From Lonicera japonica (Eukaryota > Streptophyta > Magnoliopsida > Dipsacales > Caprifoliaceae), in contig CM038469.1 in assembly GCA_021464415.1 (NCBI GenBank), positions 31,254,087-31,318,086 of the forward strand: 64,000 nucleotides of DNA. The letters are read 5' to 3'. Below are positions 32,600-44,341 of this stretch, one piece after another (position 1 is the stretch's first letter; each line of letters begins with the position of its first letter). The notes below the pieces were generated by a model. That model made no database searches. It saw only the letters and a program-made list of their open reading frames with translations, and was not told the DNA's origin. A program made the translations under genes and the position numbers.

Positions 32600-34300
32600 A
32601 TAAAATCAAAGGGTCTCAAGGCCAAAAGAAAATAAAAATAATAATTATAATAAAAGTATCTATAAAACAAAAGAAAGCATATGCATATACATATATTATA
32701 TTGGATTGGAGTTGTGGTCAATATATAGTGACAAATTTCGGTATTGATAGTGCCGTGAGACTTCCTCTTGAATTTGCTTGAGATTAATTAAGACAACCTA
32801 TATATCCTTTCTTTATGTTTCTTATTGGTGATTGTATTATTAATTAGTGTTTAATTAGGAGGATTAATTAATTGTGAATTAATTGTATCATCACCACTAG
32901 ACGAAATCAGGCATTTTGGCTATCTGTCTGTACTGTCTTAAGTAATTTGCATGGCTTGAATTTTATTTTTTCAACACACTTTTCAGGTTTTATTATTTTT
33001 GTGGGACGTCCAAAATAAAATGTCAAGTTTTTGTTTAAAGGTATAATATCTCCACCAGGCCAATAGAATTGGAAGAAAAATGTTCAGAATTCGACTCTCA
33101 TCATTAGAATTTAAAAGTATCTATCCGCTACATGCACCTAAAAATCTAACAAATGCAGGTAAAAAAGATTAAAACAGTAACTTCAAGATAAGTTCAAAAT
33201 CTAACACGATTTAACTCACGTTAAATATCCTTGTATTGTATAATTTAACTGTAGAAGAAAAAAGTTTAACCAAACAATCCCTTCCCTTACCTGAACCCAC
33301 AAACGCCTTGCCCACATTTTTTCACCGGCATTTTCCGATTTGCATTAATCAATATTATTAAGCGGTGATGGAGAAACATATTTATTTTAAAATGGTTAAG
33401 GGTTTTATCGCACAAAAGATTGTCGTTATAAAATAATAAAAAAAATTGGAAAATAATGAGTCAATGGCATGGTGACTTAACAAAGCATTATTTATGGGAT
33501 GAGCCTAGCTTTGAAGTTGTTCAAGAATCGAATAGGCAATGAGGAGATAGTATGTTTGTTACTGAAGTATAAGTTTTGATTTAATGAATAAAACTTCGCC
33601 TTGTATCAACTTTTATTGTTTGTGTGTTCATTATGTGTTTACTGGCTTTTGAATATATCAACACTTCCTCATTGATTTCTCATTTCAGCTTTAATTTTCT
33701 TTATAATGATTTAAAATTAGGTTAGTTTAGTTTAGTCATTTTTTAGATAGAGAGAGGTTGGGACTTGGCAAGGGGTGGTGATCTGGACGGTAGGGTTAAA
33801 TGGCGTTAGGGAGACGAATCAATTCGGTTGCCGTTTTAGAGAGAGCAACTCTCGAGATCGAGAGAAAAGCAAAGAGGTTCTTTTTATTTAGAAGAAGAGA
33901 GATGGGTGCTCTTTTTGGTGTGTGTTAAAACTTTTCTATATTAATAATGTTTTTAAGGGTTTGTTTGGCTTTTGTAAAATAGATGGGGTGAGAAGAAAGA
34001 AAATTATATAATTAGTGGGATGAGTTAAAAGTGGGGTGAAAAGAATATTTTTGTGGATGTATTTAAAATTACCCAATTTTTAAATGTTCTATATTTTTGC
34101 AGATTTATATAGTGTACTTCGTTTTAATATAATAAAGGCCCAATAATCCACATAGAAGTAAAGAGATATATTCAAGTAAGTGTTGGGAACATAAGTTAGG
34201 AGAAGGCGAAAATTAAATCTGTGTTTAATTTTCTTTATAATGATTTAAACTAGTAATTTTCTTTATAATGATTTTTTAAATTTTTTAAACATACTTCAAC
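32600..34300. other. Intergenic AT-rich region upstream of the P450 gene
   Basis: No coding sequence seen. Short purine-rich patches at 33835-33905. It would hold the distal P450 promoter. Confidence 0.5.
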
Positions 34301-34309
34301 TTTATACAT

Positions 34310-34530
34310 TATAAATCTGACTACCTTAGCAATAACTTTATAGGTTGTCTTATTGTGCATATTGTATATAAAGAAAATTAAAGCTAGTTCAATGATTATA
34401 AATCTGACTACCTTAGCAATAACATTATAAATCTGGCTGCTTAGTCAGCAATTAATTCCTTTTTTATTTTATTTTATTTTATAACTTATTGTGCATATTG
34501 TATATTTAATGCTAGTTCAATGATTCAATT
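34310..34530. repeat. Imperfect local tandem duplication
   Basis: The phrase ATAAATCTGACTACCTTAGC occurs at about 34312 and 34400, with a third degenerate start at 34427. Each is linked to TTGTGCATATTGTATAT (34353 and 34488) and GCTAGTTCAATGATT (34382 and 34511), giving units of roughly 90-120 bp. Confidence 0.65.
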
Positions 34531-35141
34531 TTTTTATTCCCTTTCCTTAGCTTTGTTTTGTTTTCTACTAGATTTTTTCTTAAGAAGCTTTCAACGATGC
34601 AACTATCATCGAATAATAGTATAATTAACATTCAAGAGGTAGTGTTATGAAATTTTGATATGTGAATGTTCGTATATAATGTTTTACAGTTCAACTTGTC
34701 CCACACCGGTCTTATAACATGTGAGTGATTATCTCATATTATATATGTTGTTGCTTGTTGCACATCGATTTTGTATATAAGTTACGACTAAGGATGCAGA
34801 TCTCTCTCTCTCTCTCTCTCTTTATGTATATATATATATTTCAACAAATTGTAAATAATTGGTTTGAGCCTAAATCTTTTTCTTCCCTTAGTCTCAACAA
34901 ATTCACGAATTTGTCACCGATCCAGTTTGGACCGGCCAGTATTATAGTTCAACTCAAATTTTTTTTAATGATATAATATATTAATTTTTAGTTCTATTCC
35001 AATCCAACTTTATTAAATATTTAAATTTGCTTATCCTACCAAAAAAATTTATGGATCCGGACTTCTCTGTAAAATAAAAATTTGATTATCCCTTTTTGTT
35101 TTGCCCTCTTTATGCTTACTTAAAGATAAAAGTGAATACTA
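34436..35141 (+). repeat. Segmental duplication copy A
   Basis: About 700 bp aligned to 36229-36993. Both start GCTG(C/T)TTAGTCAGCAATTAA, share TTCTACTAGATTTTTT, AGTGTTATGAAAT, ATGTTCGTAT, and ATCCTACCAAAAAA, and end near a TTACTTA(A/G)AGATAAAAGT block. Divergence is moderate, with indels and different microsatellites inside ((TC)n here, (AT)n in copy B). Confidence 0.75.
34801..34822. repeat. (TC)n microsatellite
   Basis: About 11 TC units inside duplication copy A. Confidence 0.9.
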
Positions 35142-35828
35142 TTTTCCCGCTTAAAAGATAAAAGTTAAGACAAAGACCTTTCACCTATTTAATTCTACTA
35201 ATTTTTCACATATAATATTTCTCCATAATTAAGATGGTCAACTCATTATAATTTTTTTTGTCAAACAGAACATAAATTATTTTTTTCAAAAGAATTAAAC
35301 TAACTCATTTATGTTAAGTTATATTAGCGCACTAATTCACTATTCGAGTTTGGAGTTGTGGAAATAACTATTGTTTATCTCTAACAATCCACAAATTAAT
35401 TATCAAATTAAATTTTAGTTAGTAATTTCATATAATTATATTGCAAGAGAAGATTTCATCTGGACAAATTAAACTGATGTATTAAAAGCATAAATTATCA
35501 ATATGTAATTTGAGCCAACATTTTTAATATTTAAAAAAGCACTAAAACATTATATCCCTACATATAAATGATTACAATTTATATCTTTTAGTATCCTTTT
35601 GATATATATATATATATATATGGCAAAATTCAATTGCTCTTATACATGTGTAAAATGTCATGTTTTACAAATTCGCTTTGGGACACTAAATTTTATGGAA
35701 CTTTTCGACATGGCTTGGTCTGCATTCCATGAAAGGGTAATGCTTGAATAATAAAAGTAGGGACCAAAATGTAAAATTTGAAAAACAAAATATTGAAATC
35801 TAAAAAGTTTGGAAATTAATATTTAAGG

Positions 35829-36093
35829 ATGGAGATATTGGTACCCCAAAAGCACGGGTAACATTCCCACTTTTATTCGGTCCTCCGCAAAAGAATAATG
35901 TGTTCGTTACTCGGCTCTTGAAGGACGTTTATAAGCTTATATATTCAGTCCTTAATAACCGAGTAAGGCATTATCAAATTTATATTTGGTCCTTTACAAC
36001 TGATCGAGTAGCATACACCTTATTCGGTCGTCAAAGACCTAATGAAAAGTGAGAGTATTTTTAAGAGATATTGGGGTGCGAATATCTCTACCC
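35829..36093. mobile_element. Mutator-like MITE, 265 bp, 9-10-bp TSD
   Basis: Imperfect inverted termini (GGAGATATTGGTACCCCAAA at the left; GGTGCGAATATCTCTACCC at the right) extend inwards to TTATTCGGTC / GACCTAATGAA. The element is flanked by the direct repeat ATATTTAAGG at 35819-35828 and 36094-36103. A 9-10-bp duplication suggests a Mutator-type element. It sits between the two halves of the segmental duplication. Confidence 0.8.
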
Positions 36094-36228
36094 ATATTTA
36101 AGGTACATTTATGATAATTCCAAAATTATTGGAGATTTTATCGAAATTTCACCAAAGAATAATAATTTTGTATTTCGAAAATTACACTGACACGATTTGG
36201 GGACATTGAATGAGGACCCTTCTATGTC

Positions 36229-36515
36229 GCTGTTTAGTCAGCAATTAATTCATTTTTTATTTTACAACTTATTGTATATATTTTATATTTGATATTAGTT
36301 AAATGATTCAAATGTTGTACTCTTGTTTATTTATTTTTTCGTTTTGTTTTTTTTTTCTACTAGATTTTTTTAAGAAGGTTATAACAAGATAATTGTCATT
36401 GAATAATAACATAATGGCATCTAAGGGATAGTGTTATGAAATATTAATCCGTAGATGTTCGTATGTTGTGTTTTAAGGTTCAACTTGTTTCACAATCATA
36501 GTATGCGAAGGAGAT

Positions 36516-36552
<37 letters not shown>

Positions 36553-36993
36553 AACTTGTTCCAAATTAATTTTGTATGTAACTAACGGTTAAGGAAGTTA
36601 GCTCTCAATATAAATAACTAACTCCTCTTCATTATTTCACGCAATTAAATAAAATATCTCCCTTATGCTCTCTCTCTATATATATATCAACAAACTGTAA
36701 ATCATTGATTCGAGCCTAAATCTTCTTCTCCCCTCCGATCCTCTCAACATATTCCCGAATTAATTTAACATCGATCCAGTCCAGACCGACCAGTACTGTA
36801 GTCCAACTTTTTTTTCCCAGTGATGTAATATATAATTTTTTGAAAATTATATTCCAATCCAACTTAACTAAATATTTAAATTAGTTCATCCTACCAAAAA
36901 ATTATGGATCCTTACTTCTTTTTAGGAAAAAAAATTTGATTATCCCTGTATGTTTTACCCTCTTTGTACTTACTTAGAGATAAAAGTAAATAC
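36229..36993 (+). repeat. Segmental duplication copy B
   Basis: Second copy of 34436-35141. It contains an (AT)n tract at 36522-36549. About 110 bp beyond its right end lies a P450 3'-end fragment in the same orientation as the intact P450, hinting that a tandem P450 unit once stood here. Confidence 0.75.
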
Positions 36994-37103
36994 GTACTAA
37001 AACATTATTGTGAGAAACCTAAGGAAATGATTTTTAATAAAAAACTTTTTATGGAATCCAACTAGAATGAAATGATCAACCTAGGAACATGGTTAATTAA
37101 GTT

Positions 37104-37190
37104 GCGACAAATTTATTTTCCATGAGGCACGAGGCAAACTGGAACATCTTTCGAAGCCGTATGAGATGCTTGCATTATAATCTTCTCATG
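37104..37190 (-). pseudogene. CYP716-type P450 3'-end fragment
   Basis: On the minus strand about 25 codons read as the very C-terminus of a CYP716 protein: an E-K-I-I segment, then D-V-P-V-C-L-V-P-H-G-K and a stop (complement of 37113-37115). This matches the end of the P450 at 30551-30640, where the tail is [11 protein letters not shown]. The bases around the stop (ATTTATTTTCCATGAGG) are identical in both. The upstream part of the gene has been replaced by the Gypsy element that starts near 37197. Confidence 0.8.
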
Positions 37191-37308
37191 TCTTCTGAAA
37201 GAGCTCCGCTTGTGATGTAGTCCAGAATGGATTAATCCAACACTTATAAACATGTACTGGGGCAGTGTCAAGCTCTACGAGCTCATCGATGGCCTTTTTT
37301 TCTAAGTA

Positions 37309-37380
37309 CTCTATATGAACACCACTTGGTACCTCTATATGAACACCACTTGGTACCTCTATGTGAACATCACTTGGTAC
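37309..37380. repeat. 24-bp coding minisatellite, three units
   Basis: Three head-to-tail copies of CTCTATATGAACACCACTTG+GTAC (24 bp) at 37309-37332, 37333-37356 and 37357-37380, the third with two substitutions. On the minus strand it encodes repeats of E-V-P-S-G-V-H-I in the RNase H/integrase linker of the Gypsy element, in frame since 24 is divisible by three. Confidence 0.9.
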
Positions 37381-38216
37381 CTCTGTGGATGAAGCAAGTT
37401 TGGCCAGGTGGTCTGCTTTATTATTTTGAGCTCGTGGGACTTGACGAAGAACAAGTTTAAGTACCTTTGAGCCGCTGCCTTAACCTTAGCCAGATAAGTA
37501 GCCATGTGATATTCTTTAGTCATGTTGTGGCCAAGTATTTGGCCAACCACTACTGCAGAGTTGTTGTAGAGCACCATCTGCCTTGCCCCCAAATCACAAG
37601 CTAATTCTCAGTCTTAAAATGATGGCTTCGTATTCAGCCTCGTTGTTGGAGGCCTTCAAGAGGAATTTGAGAGATATTTCTAAGGTGTTGGCCTCAGGAG
37701 AGATCCTTGCAAGTTGGATACTCCATATGTGTAGAGTATCCATATAGAAACTTTTTGTTGCAAGTTCAGAGAGGTGGGGCTCGAGGTACTCGGGTTCACA
37801 GGTGGTGGCAGTTTTGTTGGCTCAGGGATCAGTTCTTTATTGTACGTGAATTCTGCTACGGCCTGTCCTTTGATTGAGGTCCGAGGTTTGTAATTGATTA
37901 CAAATTTTTCGAACTCTACAGCCTAAATGGCCAACCTCTTTGACTGTTCTGGCTTGTCTAGAATCCTTCATAACGGCTGGTCTGTGAGCACGTCAACGGC
38001 GTGAGCCTAGAAGTAAAGCCTCAATTTTCTAGAAGTGATGAGGATGGCGTAGGCCAGTTTCTTTAACCTTGGATAATTTAGCTCGGCGGCATGCAAAGCT
38101 CTGCTTGTGTAATAGAGAGGCAATTGTGCTCCCTCTTCATTTCTCATAAGGGCCAAGCTGACTGCTGTGCATGATACCGCTAGATACAAACTCAGAATTT
38201 CCTCATTCTTTGGTTA
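37359..38216 (-). pseudogene. Gypsy RNase H region
   Basis: Two broken pieces on the minus strand. 38189-38007 reads Y-L-A-V-S (the site expected to hold a catalytic region) and Y-Y-T-S-R-A-L-H-A-A-E-L-N-Y-P-R, the characteristic retroelement RNase H block. 37592-37359 carries the second RNase H-like domain with A-R-Q-M-V-L-Y-N-N-S (normally N-D-S, so a catalytic Asp is lost). Several stops separate them. Confidence 0.75.
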
Positions 38217-38219
38217 GCT

Positions 38220-39110
38220 AAGGAGAGGAGGAGCTCTCAGATACTGCTTGAGTTGCTGGAAAGCCAACTTCGCACTCTTCTATCCATTCAAATGCTTTTT
38301 TGAGGGTTTTGAAGAAGGGGTGGCATTTTTCCATTGCCTTGAAAATAAACTTGTTCAGAGCTGCCACCCTTCTTGCCAGACTCTGGAACTCTTTCGACTT
38401 GGTCGGAGAACTCATGTCAATGAGAGCTTGTATCTTCTCAGGATTGGCTTCAATTCCCCTTTGTGTCACGATGAAAGCTAAGAATTTTTCTCTTTTTACT
38501 CCAAAGGCATATTTGGATGGGTTAAGGGATATGCCATTATGTCTGAAGTATGGCAAAGGCTTCATTAAGGTCTGCCACATGGCTAGAGGATTTGAGACTT
38601 TTGACCAGTATGTTGTCGACATAGACTTTCATGTTTCTTCTTATCTGGTCTTTGAACACCGCAATCATAACCCTCTGGTAGGTAGCTCCACCATTTTTTA
38701 GGCCAAATGGAATGGCCTTATAACAGTATGTGCCTTCATTGGTGATGAAGGATGCATTTTCTTCGTCTTTTGGGGCCTATTCTGACATGATTGTACCTGG
38801 AGTACGCATCCATGAAGCTTAGTATTTTGTGTCCCGAGGTCGTGTCTACTAGTTAATTCAATCTTTAGGCAGGCCTTATTGAGATCCTTGAAGTCGACAC
38901 ACATCCTTCTATTTTTCACTGTGTTTTTTCACTAGCACCACATTGGAAAGCCACTTTAGGTAGTGGACATCCTGAATAAAGCCAACTCGAAGGAGCTTCT
39001 AGACTTCTTCTTTGGCGGCCAAATTCCTCTCAGCTACAAAGTTTTTTTTCTTCTGCCTCACAGGCTTGAAAGCTAGGCTGGCATTCAGCTGGTGTACTTG
39101 GATTCATCCC
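38220..39110 (-). pseudogene. Gypsy reverse transcriptase region
   Basis: Minus-strand pieces include R-M-C-V-D-F-K-D-L-N-K-A (38919-38880), the catalytic site at about 38605-38630 reading Y-V-D-N instead of Y-V-D-D, then the G-I-S-L-N-P-S-K and G-I-E-A-N-P-E-K-I blocks of Gypsy RT (38622-38218). The Asp-to-Asn change and multiple stops make it inactive. Confidence 0.8.
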
Positions 39111-39633
39111 ATTCATGTCTTCGTGGGACCAAGCAAAGATATCAGCATTAGCTCATAAGCACTGCGAAAACTCTTTTTTGATTTTCGGACTGAGTTGATT
39201 ACTGATTTTTAAAATTCTATCAGGCTGCATTGGGTATAGGAGTAAGTCCTCCAGATCCTTCATTGGCTTGTCTCTGAGCTTTTTCTCTTCATTCTGAGGG
39301 TTCAGAGTATCTATCTCCCACTTTTCTAAGTCGAAAGGTCCTTTCATGTTGGCCAATTCTTTTACGATTGCGGCTTAGAGCTCTACAACCGAGATATTAA
39401 TAGTTCTGACCTCTTTCAGAGTACTAAACTAGCAATATCGAGTTTTCACTTAGTTTCTTTGACCTCCCCTACTCTATGGGGGTTAAAAACCTCATGGTTA
39501 AACTGCAGATCGAAATGATAGCTCTGATTTCGTTGAGAGTACCCCTATCGATGATAACGTTATAATGGAGAGCCCTTGTCTAGCACTAGGAACTCAGCGA
39601 TAGTGGTGATATGTTTCGGGGCTATTCCTAGAG

Positions 39634-39909
39634 TTACAATGAACTTGATGGCCCCAGAGACTTGGTCTTTTCGCCAGAAAAACCAACTAAGGTGATTGTT
39701 GAAGAGGTCAGGTGCTTGGTAATCAGGCCCATGGCCTTGAAGGCACTGTAGTACATGAGGTTAGATGTAGCTCCTGTGTCTATGAGGATTTTATGGACGT
39801 TTTGATTGTCCACCATCGTTGTTATTACCAAGGGGTCATCGTGTGAGAACTCTACCCTATTCATGTCCTCATCTGTGAATATGATATCCTTAACATCATA
39901 TTTCACCAT
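39634..39909 (-). pseudogene. Gypsy aspartic protease
   Basis: About 90 codons on the minus strand with the active-site motif I-L-I-D-T-G-A-T-S at about residue 40 and the following Y-Y-S-A-F-K-A-M-G. This is the retropepsin-like domain of plant Gypsy polyproteins. Adjacent sequence on both sides is broken by stops. Confidence 0.8.
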
Positions 39910-40339
39910 TTTGGTAGGTCTGAAGCTGAAGCACTCTGCCTCTGAGCTCGAGAACTTGGCCTATCTGATGTAATCCTTTTTGGACCTATTGTTGTTTCCA
40001 AATTAGGAGGAGCCCCCCTCGATCATGAAGATCTGGTTTTCATGCTCATTTTATTTAGCTTTCGGAGGAACTTCCTTCTTCTTGTCCACATATTGGTGAA
40101 ACTGTTACCTTTGGATGAGTTTTTCAATATCTTCTTTTAACTTTTAGCAATCGCCGGTCTTATGGCCATAGTCTTTGTGGTACTGATAATACTTCGTTGT
40201 ATCATTCTTTTCATTAAATGTCTTCATCTTTTGAGCTTCTGGGATCTGCCCTGGCTCCAATTGGGCATAAACCTCGACCAAATGAGTTGTTAAAGGAGTA
40301 AATTGCTAGTGAATTCTTCCTTCATCGGGCTTGGACTTG

Positions 40340-41640
40340 TTCAATTCTTTTTTGCCTTTTTTTCACTCACTTTTGATCTGCAGGGTGGGCTGTGCCCACT
40401 TTGGCGCTTAGAGGAAGGCAAGAGAGCTGATAAACCTGATAGATCTTGTCTCTGTAGAGTTTCCTCCACGCCAATATGTTTATTGATCTCATCCAGGAAC
40501 TTGGAAATAGTATTGGGAGCTAGTTTTGCCAAAGTCATGAGGCATTAAGGGGAGCTCACCCCTTACATAAAGGCTGCCACCACTACTCCTTTATTGAGGT
40601 TTGTGATCATAAGGCTTTCTTGGTTAAACCGGCAGGCATATTCTTTCAAGCTCTTCATCGACCTTTGCTTAATAGTGAAAAGATGGGTAGAGAACTTAAA
40701 ATGTTTTCGGGTCCCAAGGAAATGGGAAATGAACTTGGTGCCGAGCTTCTGCGAGCTCTGGATAGATCCTGGGAGTAGGTTATTGCACCACATTCGGGCT
40801 GGCCCCTTAAGAGTGGTGACAAAAGCTCTGCACATTACACCGTCTGGGACATTTTCGAATCCCATCATGTTTTCGTATTGCTGCTAGTAGTCTACAGGGT
40901 CAGTGCTCTTGTTGTACGATTCTAGTGTTGAGAGTTTGAATTTTTCTGGGACTTCATAACTCAGGATGTGCTTGGCGAATGGAGATTTTGAGTCCCTTAC
41001 CAAAGCTACTGCCGAGCTGCTTCCTAGCTGGCCATTGACTTCATCATCTCGACTACTTGAGCTCGTATTTCTGTCATCAACTTTTTCTCGACCTCTTCCA
41101 CTGGCTCTTAGTTCGATATCCTATCGAACACTAACTCCCGGCCTCTGGCATCTATTTCTCGCTGAGGTACTAAAGTCGGAGGGAATGGAAGCCGAGCTCC
41201 TCTACTTTGGCTTTGTTGTCTTGCGGCCCTATCTGAACGTCTCTCGCAGACCACATGCACCTGCGAATTCCTCAGTGGTGTGGGAAAAAGTGCGGCTAAG
41301 ACCTCCTTATAGGAAGATTCTCTCCTAGAGCTAGACCGACCGAATTCGAACTCGCCGGTTCTGCTGCGGCTCCCCCTAGTCTCTTTGCCCTAGTCTCCAA
41401 ACCTTTTTCTGACTAGGACTCATGGCATGACTGGGGGAACAGCTGCAGTTGCAGAGGCTGGGGGTGTCTCCCTTTGGGCTATGAGCTTATCAATCCGGAT
41501 TTGGAGGGCAACCTCTTGCTCCTGTAGTGCCAACAGAAGGTCTAGTTGAGTGTTTTTAGAAGACACATCGATTTTTGTAGTGTGCTTTTGTTGGAAAATG
41601 AGTATATATAACTTGAGAATGTGTCGTTCCCACATACGAC
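40340..41640 (-). pseudogene. Gypsy gag region
   Basis: Pieces on the minus strand. 40868-40563 is the retrotransposon gag core (G-P-A-R-M-W, then F-I-S-H-F, and L-K-E-Y-A-C-R-F-N-Q-E). 40538-40341 is the following linker. 41635-41420 is the N-terminal part after the leader. A nucleocapsid zinc knuckle is not intact. Confidence 0.75.
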
Positions 41641-41647
41641 GTCAAAC

Positions 41648-42487
41648 TGTTGGTGCTAAAAACTGGAAGGGTATTTTAGGTCACACAACCAAATGATCAG
41701 ATCAAATGATTGAGGTAATAAATACAACAAACCCACAGAATCAAAGATATATAGAGGAGGTTGGCCTTGTATGAAGATACGAGTTAGTCCTCTTCTGTGG
41801 AATAGAATTAGGAGCTCAGTTTGCTTCATATTATTGATAAACAAACAACTATTACAAATTCACAAAAGTCTCTCTAATTATTCTATCCTCATAATGTTAC
41901 AATGAGAGTATGCTGAGCTGCACGAGTTTTGGTTCCCCTATTCTAGGAGCTTTGTTGGGTGCTCTAAGCTTTCAACTCTATTTTGTCTTCTTACTATTGA
42001 ATGCTGGATTATCTCTGGTTCTTGGTTATTCTCTGGTTGTTGTTAGGTTGTTAAAAGAAGTAAATACTTCTTGTATATATGACTGAGAGAAAACATGTGG
42101 CCAGAGCTCCTAGAGCAGGTCTAGAGCCATGCTTCAATCATCACCAACTTGACCTTACTTTTCTATAAATTTCGGTGCATTAAATGCAGTTGATGTGCAT
42201 TTAATGGAGGTAAGGGGAGTTTTGCGCGTCTGCAGAGCAGATGGCAGTCGCCCATACTTACGCCAACCACTCTAGCAAAGTCGTTAGGCGAGAGGGAGTT
42301 CCAAACTTACCAAAAGAGCTCTAGAGCCCGAACTCTCCAATTTGCTGTACGTAATTAACTCTCAAGCGGAAGTCCAATTCGTGAGGGATTCTACGCTTCT
42401 GGTGGATAACCCAACAAAGCTCCTCCACTGGGGTAGGTCTGATTGCTAACGTGGGCGGCCACGTGTCATCTCATGGTTGGCGGGACA
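41648..42487 (-). mobile_element. 5' LTR of the Gypsy element
   Basis: About 840 bp. On the minus strand it begins TGTCCCGCCAACC (42487) and ends TTAGCACCAACA (41648). It is directly followed by a degenerate primer-binding region (GTTTGACGTCGTATGTGGGA, normally TGGCGCCGT...). A TATATA box (about 42075-42082) lies in its middle. The right-hand limit is inferred from the TG...CA rule only, because the 3' LTR and thus the TSD are missing. Confidence 0.68.
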
Positions 42488-44332
42488 AATTGGATTAATA
42501 ATTTATGTCATCAAAAAGTGTTATATGGATATAAATACTTTATTTGCATGTAATCTCTTTTAATGAGTAATTTGTCTAAATTATTGTAAGTATTTGTCTA
42601 ATGACATGTTTTAATAAAAAAAATCAAAATTAAAATTAAAGTCACAAAAAATATGTAGTCTAAAATAAACAGTCATAAATAGTTGATTCCATTTTGATAG
42701 TCAAAAAGGAGAATTTTGACTTGGTGTGGGATTCAAAATTAAGGCACATCCCAAAGCTACTGGAACACATTTATTTATATATTTATCAATAACCTTCTGC
42801 CACTGCGCCTAGAACCAATCTTTAATTACTGTTTTCAGTCTCAAATTCCGTAATGCCTTTTTACATTTGCTTAATTTCCAACAAAATAATTCAAAGTAAT
42901 TTTTTTTTTTCTATTTTTTTAAACCCAAGCTTCCTTTGTTTTTTCATGAGAATTAAAATAATATACGCTAGCATTTCATCCTAGACATTTAATTTTGTTA
43001 ATATCTTTTGGATTTCCCTCGAGACTTCAAATATTATCCTCATTCAAGACATAAAACAATTTTGTAGTTCAAGGGGCATTTCAAATTTTTTATTGATTTA
43101 TTTAGAGGCTAAATTAATTTGAGTGTTCTTAAATGCACTTACAAAATATGTTTTTTCACCACAATGTGAAAATACTTTCTTTTCACCCTACTAGTTTTTC
43201 TAAAAAAATTTGCAATTCACTCCAGTGGTGGATGAATTATACTAAAATAATGCAAGGACGATAAATTTTAATCACTAAAAGTAAAAATATTATATAATAT
43301 TAACTTTTGCATTAAAATAATTCATAATAAAAAAAATTACGTATAAGTCATAGTACTTATGTAAAAAATATAAAATATTAATTGTGATAAATATATTTTT
43401 AGTGATTATATTTTATATAATCTATTACTATTCATTATTTTTAAATGATTATTATTCATATTTTAAATTTGTCTACAAATTTTATTTTTGTGAAACAAGT
43501 AAATATAAATTTTGATTCACTATACCAAAAACATCAAAAAAACTAGTACAACACTCAACAACAATAGGTAAATTTGATTCTGTACAAACCATGACTAAAT
43601 TGATTCATATTCCTATAATTGAACTAATATCAAAGCACGTAAAAATAAAGCAATCTATATTAAGCTAAAACTATACATACTATTAATAATAAATGAGTCT
43701 CGGAAAAAAAAGTATTCTAGATACTTTAAAACTTAAAAGCTTTATTGGTGTAGTTGTTGCGTGTATAAATTAATTCAACACTGAGCTTAATTATGTAATA
43801 ATTTAGTGCATGAAAATTAATTCAATAGAAAGTCATATAGAAGACAGTAGTACTTGTGAACTTTAACTATGTCGTCGTTATAAACATAGAAAAAGATAAC
43901 TATAATATGGGGAGATCTACATGTAAATTTATCTCAAATTTTTCATTATAACGACTTAAAACCACCTTCTTCTTTCTTTTTAAAACTTGTTATCATTTGT
44001 GAAAAGAGGAAAAATGAATTGAAAAAATAAAATAGTTTTCACAAAAGTAAATCATTTATTAAAATATTTTGTTACTTTCGATTTCTATGATATTTAATTT
44101 TTTGGATACTCAAGAAAACGATTTCTTTGCAAAATGTTAAAAGAATAGAGATTTTCTCACCAAACTATTTTTTTTTTAATATTTTTTATGAGTAATTTTA
44201 AAAATTTAAATATTAAAATAATAAAATCACAACGTACAAAATGTTCCGTAAATCACTAGGCATAAGGTGAGTCGCAAGAGGAACCTAGTGCCTAGGCGGG
44301 CCAAGGGCGTAGCTGACCTTGGTGCTAGAAGG
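42488..44332. other. AT-rich intergenic region
   Basis: Very AT-rich (especially 43200-43900), with no gene or paired repeat recognised. Confidence 0.5.
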
Positions 44333-44341
44333 TCAATTTTT

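Larger units (their letters stand above)
37197..41647 (-). mobile_element. Truncated, decayed Ty3/Gypsy retrotransposon internal region
   Basis: Minus-strand element preceded by its 5' LTR (41648-42487). Order along the minus strand: gag (about 41635-40340), aspartic protease (39909-39634), reverse transcriptase (about 39110-38220), RNase H (38189-37359). It breaks off near 37197 in the linker that normally precedes the integrase. Integrase and 3' LTR are absent, and the break abuts the P450 fragment. Stops and frameshifts interrupt every domain. RNase H before integrase is the normal Ty3/Gypsy order. Confidence 0.87.

Noticed and set aside
37309..37380. CRISPR-like regularly spaced repeats
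   Set aside because: Units are directly adjacent without spacers, and the genome is a plant; it is a minisatellite in a retrotransposon.
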